A DNA stretch of 64,000 bases from contig NZ_RQZG01000013.1 of assembly GCF_003859805.1 (NCBI RefSeq), forward strand, positions 44,889 through 108,888, written 5' to 3'. The translations under genes were made by a program, and so were the position numbers. This DNA comes from Arachnia propionica (GTDB lineage Bacteria; Actinomycetota; Actinomycetes; Propionibacteriales; Propionibacteriaceae). The notes under the pieces were generated by a model that was not told the origin of the DNA, made no database searches, and worked only from the letters and a program-made list of their open reading frames with translations. Below, piece after piece: positions 34,169 through 43,710 of this stretch; position 1 is the first letter of the stretch, and each line of letters begins with the position of its first letter.

Positions 34169-35143
34169 GTGGCGCGACGTCGTGGTGTGAGTGAGCTCCA
34201 CGAGACCTTCGCGCGTGAGACGGCCCCGACCTCGCCGCTGTGGGAGCAGGTCTGTCTGTGGGTGACCCGGAGTCCCCGCATCCGCACGCTGCTGGAGCGG
34301 CTGCCCGAGGACAGGTGGCAGCCGAACCTGTTCCTCGGGGCGCTGAAGTACCTCAGGCTGCACGAGGAGTTCGACGCCGGGGACGACTGGTACTTCGAGG
34401 CCGTCGTCGAGGACCGGTGGGAGGAGATCCGGCAGCTGATCCTGACCCGACGCACCCAGACCAATGAGGCGGGGCGGTGCGCGGTGCTCGCGCCGATCCT
34501 GGCGGGCCTTCCGCAGCCCGTCCATCTGCTGGAGCTCGGTGCCGCCGCAGGGTTGACCCTCCAGCCTGATCGCTACCGCTACGACCTCGGCAACGGTGTG
34601 GTGCCCGGCAGCCGCGCCGACGAGGGCGCGCCCGTGCTGGCGACGACGATGACCGGTCGGTCCCCGGCCTCCCCGGAACGCCTGGTCATCGGGGAGCGCC
34701 TCGGGGTCGATGCCCGTCCTGTCCATCTCGGCAAGGATGACCTCGCCTGGCTGCGGGCGTTGGTGTGGCCGGGGGAGGAGGACCGCGAGGAGCAGCTGGT
34801 GCTGGCCGCCGGGGTGCAGCGGCAGCACCCGTCGCGGATCCTGCAGGGTGTCCTGCCGGAGGCCTTCGTCTGGCTGGACCGCGAGATCCGGGCGTGGACG
34901 GAGCTGCCGGGCAGCGTGGTGGTGATGCACTCGGCGTTCGCGATGTACCTGGAACGCGCCGAGCGTGTGGGGCTGGTCCGGCACCTGACGGGGCTCGGGG
35001 TGCGCCACCTGAGCTTCGAGGGGCCCCGGATCATGCCGGGGGTCTCCGCACCCGATCCCGGCCGACCGCACTTCGTCGCGGCCCTCGACGGTCGGGCGGT
35101 CGCCGTCGCCTCCCCGCACGGGCGTTGGGTGGACTGGCTCTGA
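34169..35143 (+). CDS. DUF2332 family protein (324 aa)
   Basis: The protein matches the actinobacterial DUF2332 family. Its features include LPEDRWQPNLFLGALKYLRL, LELGAAAGLTLQPDRYRYDL and VVVMHSAFAMYLERAERVGL, with a final RPHFVAALDGRAVAVASPHG. The ELGAAAGL segment looks like the glycine loop of a Rossmann methyltransferase-type fold, but no enzymatic function is established. A GTG at 34169 starts 4 bases after purQ; another GTG at 34187 is possible. No ribosome site is evident, which argues for translational coupling with purQ. Confidence 0.8.
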   Translation: MARRRGVSELHETFARETAPTSPLWEQVCLWVTRSPRIRTLLERLPEDRWQPNLFLGALKYLRLHEEFDAGDDWYFEAVVEDRWEEIRQLILTRRTQTNEAGRCAVLAPILAGLPQPVHLLELGAAAGLTLQPDRYRYDLGNGVVPGSRADEGAPVLATTMTGRSPASPERLVIGERLGVDARPVHLGKDDLAWLRALVWPGEEDREEQLVLAAGVQRQHPSRILQGVLPEAFVWLDREIRAWTELPGSVVVMHSAFAMYLERAERVGLVRHLTGLGVRHLSFEGPRIMPGVSAPDPGRPHFVAALDGRAVAVASPHGRWVDWL

Positions 35144-35148
35144 GCCAT

Positions 35149-35160
35149 TATAGTGTTGCA
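35149..35160 (+). promoter_or_regulatory. -10 TATAGT of a leaderless promoter
   Basis: TATAGT at 35149-35154 is six bases before the ATG at 35161, within the 17-base gap after the DUF2332 gene. Confidence 0.65.
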
Positions 35161-35973
35161 ATGACAAGAATTCGTGACCTGCGAGCAGCCCAGGCCCGCG
35201 AGACCGTGACCATCCTGGAGCGCGGCACCTACACCAGCCCGAACGGGGTGGTCGTGGACCTCAGGGAGGAGATCGCGCGGGCCGTGACCGGCACCGTCGA
35301 GTACGCCCCGGATGCCGATCTCCCCAGTCCCGCTGCGACGACCCCGAGGGTACGGATCGAGGTGACCCCGGAGGGGACCTTCGAGGCGGCCCGTCGACTC
35401 CGCGACGAGAACCCGGTGGTGCTGAACTTCGCCTCCGCGAAACACCCGGGCGGTGGTTTCCTCGGGGGAGCCCAGGCACAGGAGGAGGCGCTGGCCCGCG
35501 ACAGCGCCCTCTACGTCTGCATCAAGGACCGTGGGATGTACCGGATCAACCGATCCCGCGACACCCTCTACAGCGACGCCATGATCCACTCCCCGGAGGT
35601 TCCCGTGATCCGGGACGGCGACGGCACGCTCCTGGACGAGCCGTGGCTGACCGCCATCATCACCGCCCCAGCCCCGAACGCCGGGGTGTGGCTGGAGCGC
35701 AACCCGGGTGGTGCGGACCTCCTCGAGGCGACGCTGCGGGAGCGCGCCCGCAGGGTGCTCGCCGTCGCCCACCGTCACGGCCACGACAGCCTTGTGCTCG
35801 GGGCGTGGGGATGCGGGGTCTTCCGCAACGATCCCACCGAGGTGGCGACGGTGTTCCGAGATCTCCTCGCCGGGCCGTTCGCCGGGGCCTTTGGCCACGT
35901 TGTCTTCGCCGTCCTCGACCGCACCCGGGATCAGCGCGCCCTGAAACCCTTCCAAGAGGTTCTCACGGCCTGA
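35161..35973 (+). CDS. TIGR02452 family, bacterial-type PARG macrodomain protein (270 aa)
   Basis: This belongs to the microbial poly(ADP-ribose) glycohydrolase group of macrodomain proteins, which remove ADP-ribose from modified macromolecules. The catalytic signature GGG-x7-QEE is complete: GGGFLGGAQAQEE at residues 97-109. The supporting segments are LNFASAKHPGGG and LGAWGCGVFRNDP, the latter lining the ADP-ribose pocket. The N-terminal 60 residues form the family's accessory part. Such genes reverse DNA or protein ADP-ribosylation, sometimes next to a toxin such as DarT. No ADP-ribosyltransferase is visible nearby. Confidence 0.9.
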   Translation: MTRIRDLRAAQARETVTILERGTYTSPNGVVVDLREEIARAVTGTVEYAPDADLPSPAATTPRVRIEVTPEGTFEAARRLRDENPVVLNFASAKHPGGGFLGGAQAQEEALARDSALYVCIKDRGMYRINRSRDTLYSDAMIHSPEVPVIRDGDGTLLDEPWLTAIITAPAPNAGVWLERNPGGADLLEATLRERARRVLAVAHRHGHDSLVLGAWGCGVFRNDPTEVATVFRDLLAGPFAGAFGHVVFAVLDRTRDQRALKPFQEVLTA

Positions 35974-36100
35974 GAGGGAGCGCGGACAGGAGAATCCACT
36001 GGGGTCGCCCCGGTGTCCCCTGGCTGCGGACCTCCTTGAACGCACGGTCCAGTGCGCTCCGCGTCGTCAGCCCTGCCCGGAGGCCACCGTGGCGGCGCTG

Positions 36101-36206
36101 GTTTCGCCTGTATTGACTCGGGTTCGCCTGCCATTCTGGCGGCTCGCCTGTCCAACGAGACAGGCGAATCGAAAGAAGGCAGGCGTTTCCGATCCAACGC
36201 AGGCGA
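36101..36206. repeat. Six-unit phased palindromic element, copy B
   Basis: GCCTG units start at 36105, 36125 and 36145, and inverted CAGGC units at 36160, 36179 and 36199. The spacing and order match copy A at 9855, although the sequences between units differ. It lies in the 294-base convergent gap between the PARG gene and the membrane protein gene; the remaining ~190 bases show no gene. Confidence 0.75.
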
Positions 36207-36267
36207 ATCCGTTGTCGGAAACCCGGTCAAGAGGATGCGCGGACAGGCCACGCATCCTCCAGCGCCG

Positions 36268-37533
36268 TCATCGTTTCGGTCGTGGTGTCGGTGGCATGAC
36301 CAGGGAGCGCCAGCGGAAACCGCGGTCCTGGGAGGCCAGGGCCGTGCGGTAGCGGTGCCTCGCCGCGATGGAGCGTCGCACCTCCCTCGCCACCCGGGAG
36401 AGGAACAGGCGTCGGTACAGGTCGTCGATGAGGGTGGAGGCGGCGAAGGAGACCCCGGAGAACAGGGCCAGGATGAGACACACCCGGAACATGGCCCGGT
36501 CCAGGCCCACCTCGATCCCCAGCATGGTCAGGGGCTGCGATTCCCGCCCGGTCCACTCCCGGATGAGTTCAGGGGTGAGGGTGATCGTGCCGACGATGGC
36601 GAACACCGCGAAGGTCGCCAGGACGAAGACCGTGATCTGGATCGCCTGGACCGCCACGGCCACCATCACCAGGTTGATCCGTTCGGCGAGGCGCAACTTC
36701 TCGCGGGTCGGCGGGATCCCGGCGAAGGGCGTGTGTTCCAGCAGCGGCGCATGCTCCTCGTCGGTGTCCTCGTCGTCGACCATGTCGATGCTGCTCGGCA
36801 GGACCACCAGGAAGGCCAGCCCGATGAGGAAGAAGCCCAACGCCGTCATGCGGGGTTTGCTGATGGCAGCACTGATCTGCCAGAGCTCGTTGGTGAAGAA
36901 GACCAGCAGGACGGTCAGCAGCAGCAGGGGCAGGGTCCGGGCCACCGCGGGCAGCGCCCGGGTGATCTCCCGGAGCGCGCGTTTCGTGGTCCAGGCGATG
37001 ACCACACCGAAGTCCAGCCAGGCCAGAGCGAACGCGATGGCCAGAAGCCCCAGCCGTTCGGGGAATGTCCAGTGCAGACGGAGCCCCTGGGTGATCTCGA
37101 ACGGCAGGTCGGCCTCCAAGGGGGTCACCGTGAGTCGGAGCTCACCGGCGGGGACCAGCAGTTTCGTGATGACCGCCAGCCCAACCAGCCACAGCGTCCA
37201 CACCACGACGTCGACGGTGATTCGGCCGATGAGGGGGAGCCGCCGCTGGAGCCGCCACACCAGCAGCCCCATCGGGATGGCCAGCACGATGAGGGCCATC
37301 ACCCCCACGATGGCGATCACCACGCGCGGATGCTCCACCAACTCCCTCAGCGGGATGGGATGGTCGGTGGTGAGGGCCGCTTCCGCCCACAGGGAGGCGA
37401 TTCCCACCGTCAGCAGGGAGACCAGGATCGCCGTCGTGCGGGGGATGACGCCACGCAGCCGACGCCGCCCGGGCACCATGTGGGGCAGTCCGTTGTGTCG
37501 CAGCCAGTCCTCCAGAAGACTCAACGAGGCCAT
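36268..37533 (-). CDS. Polytopic membrane protein of unknown function (421 aa)
   Basis: About eight hydrophobic segments are visible, for example PRTTAILVSLLTVGIASLWA, VIAIVGVMALIVLAIPMGLL, LPLLLLTVLLVFFTNELW and ITVFVLATFAVFAIVGTITL. A short acidic loop (DDEDTDEEHAP) separates two halves, and the C-terminal 50 residues are strongly basic (REVRRSIAARHRYRTAL), which suits a cytoplasmic nucleic-acid- or lipid-contacting tail. I do not recognise the family. The ATG at 37533 lies six bases after TAGAAT. Confidence 0.75.
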   Translation of the reverse strand: MASLSLLEDWLRHNGLPHMVPGRRRLRGVIPRTTAILVSLLTVGIASLWAEAALTTDHPIPLRELVEHPRVVIAIVGVMALIVLAIPMGLLVWRLQRRLPLIGRITVDVVVWTLWLVGLAVITKLLVPAGELRLTVTPLEADLPFEITQGLRLHWTFPERLGLLAIAFALAWLDFGVVIAWTTKRALREITRALPAVARTLPLLLLTVLLVFFTNELWQISAAISKPRMTALGFFLIGLAFLVVLPSSIDMVDDEDTDEEHAPLLEHTPFAGIPPTREKLRLAERINLVMVAVAVQAIQITVFVLATFAVFAIVGTITLTPELIREWTGRESQPLTMLGIEVGLDRAMFRVCLILALFSGVSFAASTLIDDLYRRLFLSRVAREVRRSIAARHRYRTALASQDRGFRWRSLVMPPTPRPKR

Positions 37534-37545
37534 TGGCGAATTCTA
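37534..37545 (-). promoter_or_regulatory. -10 TAGAAT of a leaderless promoter
   Basis: On the minus strand TAGAAT (37540-37545) is six bases before the ATG at 37533. Confidence 0.6.
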
Positions 37546-37556
37546 GGCCCTGCAGG

Positions 37557-39062
37557 TCACTGCTTCTCGGTGTAGCTGATCCCGGCGGTGCCGACTCCCT
37601 TCAGGGAGCCCCGGTGCTCGACGACGGGGGTGGTCCAGCCGCTGCCCTTCAACTGGTTCCCGGAGATCCGGATGCCGGTGAGGTTGCCGACAGCGGGTTT
37701 CGTGTCGTTCGGACCGAGGGTGACCTCCGCCCCCAGGTAGAAGGGCTGGCCCGTCGTCGCAAGGGTGTTGCCCACGAAGGAGATGTTGCGCAGGTCCTCG
37801 TGTCCTCCGGCGAAGTCGACCTCGGTCTTGGTGCCGGGCCGTACCGTCCGATTCCCCTGGTAGGAATGGGGGTTCGGGTTCATGCCCTGGGAGACCGCGG
37901 ACCGGGTGTCCCAGATGGACTCGGCCGCGGCGACGGCACTCCCGGCCTTCCCGATCAGGGTGTTGTCCTCGAAGACGGTGTTGTGGGAACCGGTGGCCAC
38001 GTACATGAACCAGCTGGGTCTGGCATCCCCGTGGGCCTCCACCCGGTTGCTCCGGAAGGTGTTGTTCGTGCTGCCCTGGTAGGCCTGCAGCAGTCCTTGG
38101 CCGTGGGCGCGTCCCGTGCTGATGCGGTTGTGCTCCACGACGTTGTGTGACGAACCGTAGGCCAGGTGGATCGCCGAGGACTCACTCTCGGTGAAGTCGT
38201 TGCCGCGCACGTGGTTGCGGTTGGAGCGGTCCTGCATCGACAGGTTGCGCTCGTTGTTGGTCGAGGTGTTCCCCGTGATCGTGCAGTCGGTGGCCCCGGA
38301 CAGCGCGATGCCGTAGTAGCCGCCGTCGATGCGGTTGCTGTCGATGACGACCCTGGAGGCCTCGTGTTCCGGTGTGGCGATCTGCCCGGTCTCGCGGAAC
38401 CGGTCCCAGGCGGCGGAACGCGGCCCGGTGAAGCGGTCGTCCTTCGGGTGGCTGGTCACCGAGATGGCCTGGCTGCCCGCCGTCGCCTCGGCGCCCTGGG
38501 GACCCGAGATGGTGTTGTGGTGGATGCTGATGTTGCGTACCGGTCCCTGGTTGGCCACCACGTCGATGGCCCGCCACGCCGAGTTCGTGATCTCCAGGTT
38601 GCTGATGGTGACCTCCGTGACGGAGGCCGCCAGCACCCCTCGGGTCTGTTCCGCCGATCCCGAGAGGTCGATCCGGACATCGGTGAGGGTGGTGCCGCTG
38701 GAGTGCGTGGCGAAGCGGAACACGTTGCCGGGTTCCCCCGTGGCGGGGAGCTTGGCGACGATGGTGGCGCCCTGGCCGTCGAGGAAGGGGAGACCGTCCG
38801 GCAGTTCCAGCTCCGCCGTCGTGACATAGGTCGCGCCCGGCTTCAGCCGCACCCCGATCCCCTTCGAGGCGGCCTCGGCGATGACCTCCTTCAGGGAGGC
38901 GGTGTCGTCGCCACCTCGTGGTGCCGCATCCAGGGCTGCTGCCGGGAGGTGTGGTCCGTGGAGTGGCTCCGCAGCGCTGGAGGTGGCTGGCCACAGCAGC
39001 GTGCCGACAGTCAGCAGACACAGCGCTGCGAGGGTGATCGGGGTGAGGCGGGACGGCTTCAT
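37557..39062 (-). CDS. Secreted right-handed beta-helix protein (501 aa)
   Basis: A signal peptide (cleavage near SSAA at residue 31) is followed by a long run of parallel beta-helix coils. Repeated asparagine-rich rungs include VTISNLEITNSAWRAIDVV, ISIHHNTISGP, CTITGNTSTNNERNL and HNVVEHNRIS. An N-terminal pectate-lyase-like cap (DDTASLKEVIAEAASKGIGV) is present. This fold occurs in polysaccharide lyases, epimerases and phage-type depolymerases; no active site can be assigned. There is no anchor, so it is probably released or wall-bound. CAGGAG precedes the ATG. Confidence 0.85.
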   Translation of the reverse strand: MKPSRLTPITLAALCLLTVGTLLWPATSSAAEPLHGPHLPAAALDAAPRGGDDTASLKEVIAEAASKGIGVRLKPGATYVTTAELELPDGLPFLDGQGATIVAKLPATGEPGNVFRFATHSSGTTLTDVRIDLSGSAEQTRGVLAASVTEVTISNLEITNSAWRAIDVVANQGPVRNISIHHNTISGPQGAEATAGSQAISVTSHPKDDRFTGPRSAAWDRFRETGQIATPEHEASRVVIDSNRIDGGYYGIALSGATDCTITGNTSTNNERNLSMQDRSNRNHVRGNDFTESESSAIHLAYGSSHNVVEHNRISTGRAHGQGLLQAYQGSTNNTFRSNRVEAHGDARPSWFMYVATGSHNTVFEDNTLIGKAGSAVAAAESIWDTRSAVSQGMNPNPHSYQGNRTVRPGTKTEVDFAGGHEDLRNISFVGNTLATTGQPFYLGAEVTLGPNDTKPAVGNLTGIRISGNQLKGSGWTTPVVEHRGSLKGVGTAGISYTEKQ

Positions 39063-39207
39063 GGATGGCTCCTGGGGCTGGTCGTTGTCGCCACGTTAGC
39101 CCGATGACCTGGCTGGGACGAGGGCCGCGACCACATGGAGGACGTGGCCGTTGACACGACGGCGTGGCATCCGGAGCGGCAGCGTGGTGTCGGGCCGGGG
39201 CGCAGGA

Positions 39208-39219
39208 TAGATTGGCGTC
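39208..39219 (+). promoter_or_regulatory. -10 TAGATT of the purL promoter
   Basis: TAGATT at 39208-39213 is six bases before the GTG at 39220. Confidence 0.6.
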
Positions 39220-41478
39220 GTGGTAGACACCGTGGCTCATGCAATGGACACCCCTGACCTGGAGCAGCCGTATGCGGCCCTCGGGGTGAAGGACGAGGAG
39301 TACGCGCGGATCCGCGAGATCCTCGGCCGTCGTCCCACCTCCGCGGAGCTGGCGATGTACTCGGTGATGTGGTCGGAGCACTGCTCCTACAAGTCCTCCA
39401 AGATCCACCTGAGGCGTTTCGGGGAACTGAGCCAGGACACCCCCCGCGGCCCGCTGTTGGCCGGGATCGGGGAGAACGCCGGGGTGGTGGACATCGGGCA
39501 CGGTTACGCGGTCACCTTCAAGGCGGAGTCCCACAACCATCCGAGCTTCGTCGAGCCCTACCAGGGGGCGGCCACCGGGGTCGGCGGTATCGTCCGTGAC
39601 ATCCTCGCGATGGGGGCCCGGCCCATCGGGGTGATGGACTCGCTGCGGTTCGGCCCACTGACCGCCGATGACACCCGGCGTGTGCTGCCCGGGGTGGTCG
39701 CCGGGGTGGGTGGCTACGGCAACTGCCTGGGGCTTCCCAACATCGGTGGTGAGGTGCAGTTCCACCAGAGCTACCTGTCGAATCCCCTGGTCAACGCCCT
39801 GTGCGTCGGGGTGCTGCGGCACGAGGACCTGCACCGGGCCTTCGCCTCCGGGGTGGGCAACAAGGTGATCCTGTTCGGGGCGGCCACGGGTGGCGACGGC
39901 ATCGGTGGGGCCTCCATCCTGGCCTCGGAGACCTTCGAGGAGGACGGCCCCGCGAAACGCCCGAGCGTGCAGGTGGGCGACCCGTTCATGGAGAAGCTGC
40001 TCATCGAGTGCACCCTCGAGCTGTTCCGGGCCGGGGTGATCCAGGGCATCCAGGACTTCGGGGCGGCCGGCATCTCGTGCGCCACCTCCGAGCTGGCCTC
40101 GGCGGGCGACGGTGGGATGTCGGTGGAGCTGGACCTGGTGCCGTTGCGTGACCCGCACCTGGCTCCCGAGGAGATCCTCATGAGCGAGTCGCAGGAACGC
40201 ATGATGGCGGTGGTGCAGCCGTCGGACGTCGAACGTTTCATGGCCATCTGTCGCAAGTGGGACGTGGCGGCCACCGTCATCGGTGAGGTCACCGACGGTG
40301 ATCGACTGGTCATCCACTGGCACGGCCAGTGCATCGTCGACGTCGATCCGAGAAGCGTCGCCCACGACGGCCCCACCTATGACCGTCCGATGCAGGAGCC
40401 CGCGTGGCTGTACGGGGTGGGCGCGGACCGTGCCGAGGCCCTGCCCCGGGACAACACCCCCGACGGCGTCGTCGCCGCCCTCAAGGCGGTGCTGGCCCAC
40501 GGGAACATCGCGGACAAGTCGTGGATCACCGACCAGTACGACCGCTACGTGCGGGGCAATTCCATCCTGGCGCAGCCTGAGGACGCCGGGATGCTGCGCA
40601 TCGACGAGGAGAGCGGGTTGGGGATCGCGCTGGCACTGGACGCGAACTCCCGGTTCACCTATCTCAACCCGTACCTGGGGGCGCAGCTGTCGCTGATGGA
40701 GGCGTACCGCAACGTCGCGGTGACCGGCGCGGAACCGGTGGCGGTCACCGACTGCCTGAACTTCGGCTCCCCGGAGGACCCGGAGGTGATGTGGAGCTTC
40801 GTCGAGGCCATCAAGGGTCTGGTCGAGGCCTGCAAGGAGCTGGGCATCCCGGTCACGGGGGGCAACGTGTCGCTGTACAACCAGACCGGCACCACCCCCA
40901 TCCTGCCCACCCCCACCATCGGGGTGATGGGGGTCATCGACGACGTGGCGCGGCGGATCCGCTCCGGTTTCGCGCACCCCGGGGACGGCATCTGGTTGCT
41001 GGGGGCCACCCATGAGGAGCTGTCGGGCTCCATCTGGGCCGATGCGGTGCACGGCGGTCACCTGGGTGGGGTCCCCCCGAGGGTGGACCTGGCCGCGGAG
41101 AAGGGGCTGGCGCACGTGCTGCGGCTCGCCGCCCGGGAGGGACTGGTCACCTCCGCGCACGACCTCAGCGAGGGCGGGCTCGCCGTCGCGCTCGTGGAGT
41201 CGGCACTGCAGGGTGGCCACGGATTCCGGGTCGGTCTGGCCGGTCAGGACCCGACGGTGGCGTTGTTCTCCGAGTCGGCGTCGCGGGCCGTGGTGAGTCT
41301 GCCGGAGTCGTCGGTGGAGCGGATGGTCAGCGTCGCGGAGGAGCACGGCGTGCCGCTGGTGCGGATCGGCGAGGTGCTGGCGGAGCCGCAGGCCCAGGTC
41401 GCGGGGTTGTTCGACCTGCCGCTGGCCGAGCTGCGAGCCGTCTGGGCAGCCCCGATCCCTCAGGCCATGAAGCACTGA
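39220..41478 (+). CDS. purL: FGAM synthase large subunit PurL
   Basis: This ATP-dependent subunit converts FGAR to FGAM with ammonia from PurQ. At 752 residues it is the small PurL type that needs PurS. Diagnostic segments are [19 protein letters not shown], the [19 protein letters not shown] loop and [20 protein letters not shown]. The start is GTG after its own -10; an ATG nine codons on is a weaker alternative. It is separated from purSQ by 5 kb of unrelated genes. Confidence 0.97.
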   Translation: MVDTVAHAMDTPDLEQPYAALGVKDEEYARIREILGRRPTSAELAMYSVMWSEHCSYKSSKIHLRRFGELSQDTPRGPLLAGIGENAGVVDIGHGYAVTFKAESHNHPSFVEPYQGAATGVGGIVRDILAMGARPIGVMDSLRFGPLTADDTRRVLPGVVAGVGGYGNCLGLPNIGGEVQFHQSYLSNPLVNALCVGVLRHEDLHRAFASGVGNKVILFGAATGGDGIGGASILASETFEEDGPAKRPSVQVGDPFMEKLLIECTLELFRAGVIQGIQDFGAAGISCATSELASAGDGGMSVELDLVPLRDPHLAPEEILMSESQERMMAVVQPSDVERFMAICRKWDVAATVIGEVTDGDRLVIHWHGQCIVDVDPRSVAHDGPTYDRPMQEPAWLYGVGADRAEALPRDNTPDGVVAALKAVLAHGNIADKSWITDQYDRYVRGNSILAQPEDAGMLRIDEESGLGIALALDANSRFTYLNPYLGAQLSLMEAYRNVAVTGAEPVAVTDCLNFGSPEDPEVMWSFVEAIKGLVEACKELGIPVTGGNVSLYNQTGTTPILPTPTIGVMGVIDDVARRIRSGFAHPGDGIWLLGATHEELSGSIWADAVHGGHLGGVPPRVDLAAEKGLAHVLRLAAREGLVTSAHDLSEGGLAVALVESALQGGHGFRVGLAGQDPTVALFSESASRAVVSLPESSVERMVSVAEEHGVPLVRIGEVLAEPQAQVAGLFDLPLAELRAVWAAPIPQAMKH

Positions 41479-41513
41479 GAAGGGCTCTGCGGCCTCCGGT
41501 CGTTCTCCACGGC

Positions 41514-41572
41514 TCGAGACCTCTGGCACCCGGCGCCGGGACTTCTCGAGTGAGAAGAAGTGTCGGTCTCGA
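41514..41572. terminator. Nested inverted repeats after purL
   Basis: Outer arms TCGAGACC (41514-41521) and GGTCTCGA (41565-41572) enclose the perfect palindrome CCCGGCGCCGGG (41529-41540) and CTTCTC/GAGAAG arms (41542-41547, 41552-41557). It probably terminates purL. The outer arms resemble the ends of the local REP-like family. Confidence 0.5.
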
Positions 41573-41576
41573 CTGA

Positions 41577-41588
41577 TAGCTTTCGGGC
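41577..41588 (+). promoter_or_regulatory. -10 TAGCTT of a leaderless promoter
   Basis: TAGCTT at 41577-41582 is six bases before the ATG at 41589. Confidence 0.5.
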
Positions 41589-43496
41589 ATGTCTGATCTG
41601 CTTGTCCGTCCGTCGTCGGCGCCGTCGTACTCCCGATGGGTCGCCAAGTTCGTGGCGGTGCAGCAGCGCCTCGAGGAGAGCGGGGCGTATCCGCCCGGGG
41701 CCAGGCCTCGTGAGGTGGACTGGCGGCTCAAGGAAGCGGCGGGCAGCTGGGCGGCTGCGATGTTCTGCCTCCTTGCCTGGCACGGCGACGAGGTGCTGGC
41801 CGACATCGAGCGGGCGTTGGGGGACCGCTCCAGCAACGAGGACGCGACGAGGCTGTTGGCCGGGATCGGGAGTCGTGCCAGCCAGGATGCGTTGCTGCGT
41901 CATCTCGACCATTTCCGGGTGCGGGAGGCCGTCATCGGCAATGCCAGGCGGTGGCCCGTCGACACCTTGGAATCCCTGCTCGCAGCGGGTTCCCGGCGGG
42001 GCCAGCGCACCGCGGACCTGTTCCAGCTGCTGGCATGGCGGCATCCCGAATGGGTGAGAGCCCTGCGTGGCGTCGGCGACGACCCGGCCATCGACCGGCT
42101 GCTCGCCCCGGAACCAGGCCGAGACGCCGAGCCGGGGGAGTGGGAGGCGCTGCCGAGTCCGTCGGAGGAGACGACGGTGCCTGCGTGGCTCAACCCGTAC
42201 CGCCTGCCGCGTCTCGTGCTGCCCTCGGGGCGGGTGCTGCCGATGGCGGAGGTGCCGCGTGTGGTGCGGCTCATCACCGAGGGCGGGAGCCTCGATCTGT
42301 TCACCCCGGCCAGCCTCGCGGCCTTCCTCGCCGATCTGTTGGAGCAGTGGCTGGCCCAGGGTGGCAAGGGTGATGCCTGGGTGGTGACGGCTCAGAGCAG
42401 GGGCGGGGACGCCAACGCCCGGGCGCTGATGAAGGCGATCCGCTGGTTCCGGGGGAGGCTGCATCGCGTCGCCGCCTACGAGGCGATGGCGTGCTTGGTG
42501 CAGCTCGGCACACAGGAGGCGCTCATGGGGTTGGGGGAACTGGCCCAGCAGGAACGCTGGAACGATCTCAAGGAGCGGGCCGAGGTCGCACTGGAGGGGA
42601 TCGCGGCTGAGCGGGGCATCAGCGTGGCGGAGCTGGAGGACGTCTCGGTGCCGGACCTCGGGGTCGGCACGGATGGGCGGATGACACTGGATTTCGGGCC
42701 GCGAAGCTTCCAGGTGCGGGTCGGTCACGATCTGACGGCCCGGGTCAGTGACGCCTCGGGGAGGACGTTGCGTTCGCTGCCCCGGGTCGGGGCCAAGGAC
42801 GATCCCGCCAAGGCCCTGGCCGCCACGGCGGAGTTCCGGGAGCTGAAGAAGCAGCTCACCGCGGTGCTGCGCATCCAGGGCGCTCGGATGGAGGCCGCGA
42901 TGAGCAGCCGACGTTCCTGGACGGGGCAGCAGTTCAGGCAGGTGTTTCTCGCCCATCCGGTGATGCGCTGTGTGGCGCACCGGCTGCTCTGGTCCATCGA
43001 CGGAGTACACACCTTCCGCGTCGATGAGGACTTCCAGCCGGTGGACCGGGACGAGGCCCCGGTTCAGCTGTCAGCAGCGGCGCGCATCCAGCTGGCCCAT
43101 CCGATGGAGGTGGAGCTGGAGCAGTGGGCTCCGGTGCTGGCCGATCACGAGATCATGACCCTCGTCGAACAGGTGGGGCGTGGCGTGTACCGGGAGGTTC
43201 CGGACCTGGTGGGGGAGTGGGTCTCGGTCGGTGCCCTGCAGGGGCTGATGGCCCACGGCTGGCAGCGTCGGGTGGGCGACGGCGGCTGCATCGTCGCGCT
43301 GTACCGTCCCGTCGGCGATGGGGTGGTGGAGCTCGGGATCGACTGCGACGACTGGGTGATGGGGCTCCGGCCACCGAGGGAACCGGCCCGGCGCACCGGG
43401 GTCGCCCTGTCCGGGGACCCGGCGAGGATGGATCCCGTGGTCCTCAGCGAGACCCTCCGGGATCTGGCCCGGTTGCCGTGGCGTGAGGGAGTGTGA
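41589..43496 (+). CDS. DUF4132 domain protein (635 aa)
   Basis: The C-terminal half fits DUF4132, seen in MolR-like proteins: MTLDFGPRSFQVRVGHDLTA, then RTLRSLPRVGAKDDPAKALA and the helical segment AEFRELKKQLTAVLRIQG. Further on are RQVFLAHPVMRCVAHRLLWS and a final GDGVVELGIDCDDWVMGLRP. The N-terminal 330 residues are helical and HEAT-like, without a WGR domain. The function of the family is not known. There is no signal peptide. It stands alone between purL and the antitoxin operon on the other strand. Confidence 0.8.
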   Translation: MSDLLVRPSSAPSYSRWVAKFVAVQQRLEESGAYPPGARPREVDWRLKEAAGSWAAAMFCLLAWHGDEVLADIERALGDRSSNEDATRLLAGIGSRASQDALLRHLDHFRVREAVIGNARRWPVDTLESLLAAGSRRGQRTADLFQLLAWRHPEWVRALRGVGDDPAIDRLLAPEPGRDAEPGEWEALPSPSEETTVPAWLNPYRLPRLVLPSGRVLPMAEVPRVVRLITEGGSLDLFTPASLAAFLADLLEQWLAQGGKGDAWVVTAQSRGGDANARALMKAIRWFRGRLHRVAAYEAMACLVQLGTQEALMGLGELAQQERWNDLKERAEVALEGIAAERGISVAELEDVSVPDLGVGTDGRMTLDFGPRSFQVRVGHDLTARVSDASGRTLRSLPRVGAKDDPAKALAATAEFRELKKQLTAVLRIQGARMEAAMSSRRSWTGQQFRQVFLAHPVMRCVAHRLLWSIDGVHTFRVDEDFQPVDRDEAPVQLSAAARIQLAHPMEVELEQWAPVLADHEIMTLVEQVGRGVYREVPDLVGEWVSVGALQGLMAHGWQRRVGDGGCIVALYRPVGDGVVELGIDCDDWVMGLRPPREPARRTGVALSGDPARMDPVVLSETLRDLARLPWREGV

Positions 43497-43534
43497 CTCG
43501 GTTTGGGTCCTCAGGGCCGGAGGCCGTCGGGGTG

Positions 43535-43710
43535 TCAGGTCAGCATGGCCGGATGCACCACCTCAACTTCCGAAATGGTGCGAGGGAAATCCCTCGTGCT
43601 GTTCGTGAGGAACGCGTCGGCGTCGGTTTCCACTGCGGTGGCCAGATGAACCGAATCGGCTGTCCGAAGCCCGTGATCAGGACATCGGAGTCGAACGCGA
43701 TGAGTGTCAC
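43535..43710 (-). pseudogene. PIN-domain (VapC-like) toxin remnant with internal deletion
   Basis: The GTG at 43710 overlaps the antitoxin stop (GTGA) and encodes VTLIAFDSDVLI, a typical PIN N-terminus with its first acidic residues. Immediately afterwards, in a shifted frame, comes the typical C-terminal end GLRTADSVHLATAVETDADA, then FLTNSTRDF and a stop at 43535. Roughly 75-80 central codons found in intact relatives are missing, and the two parts are out of frame. The toxin is therefore almost surely inactive, while its antitoxin gene remains open. Confidence 0.8.

Noticed and set aside
31630..34464. 944-codon minus-strand frame across purS and purQ
   Set aside because: It is a shadow of genes on both strands with arginine-rich sequence and no domain.
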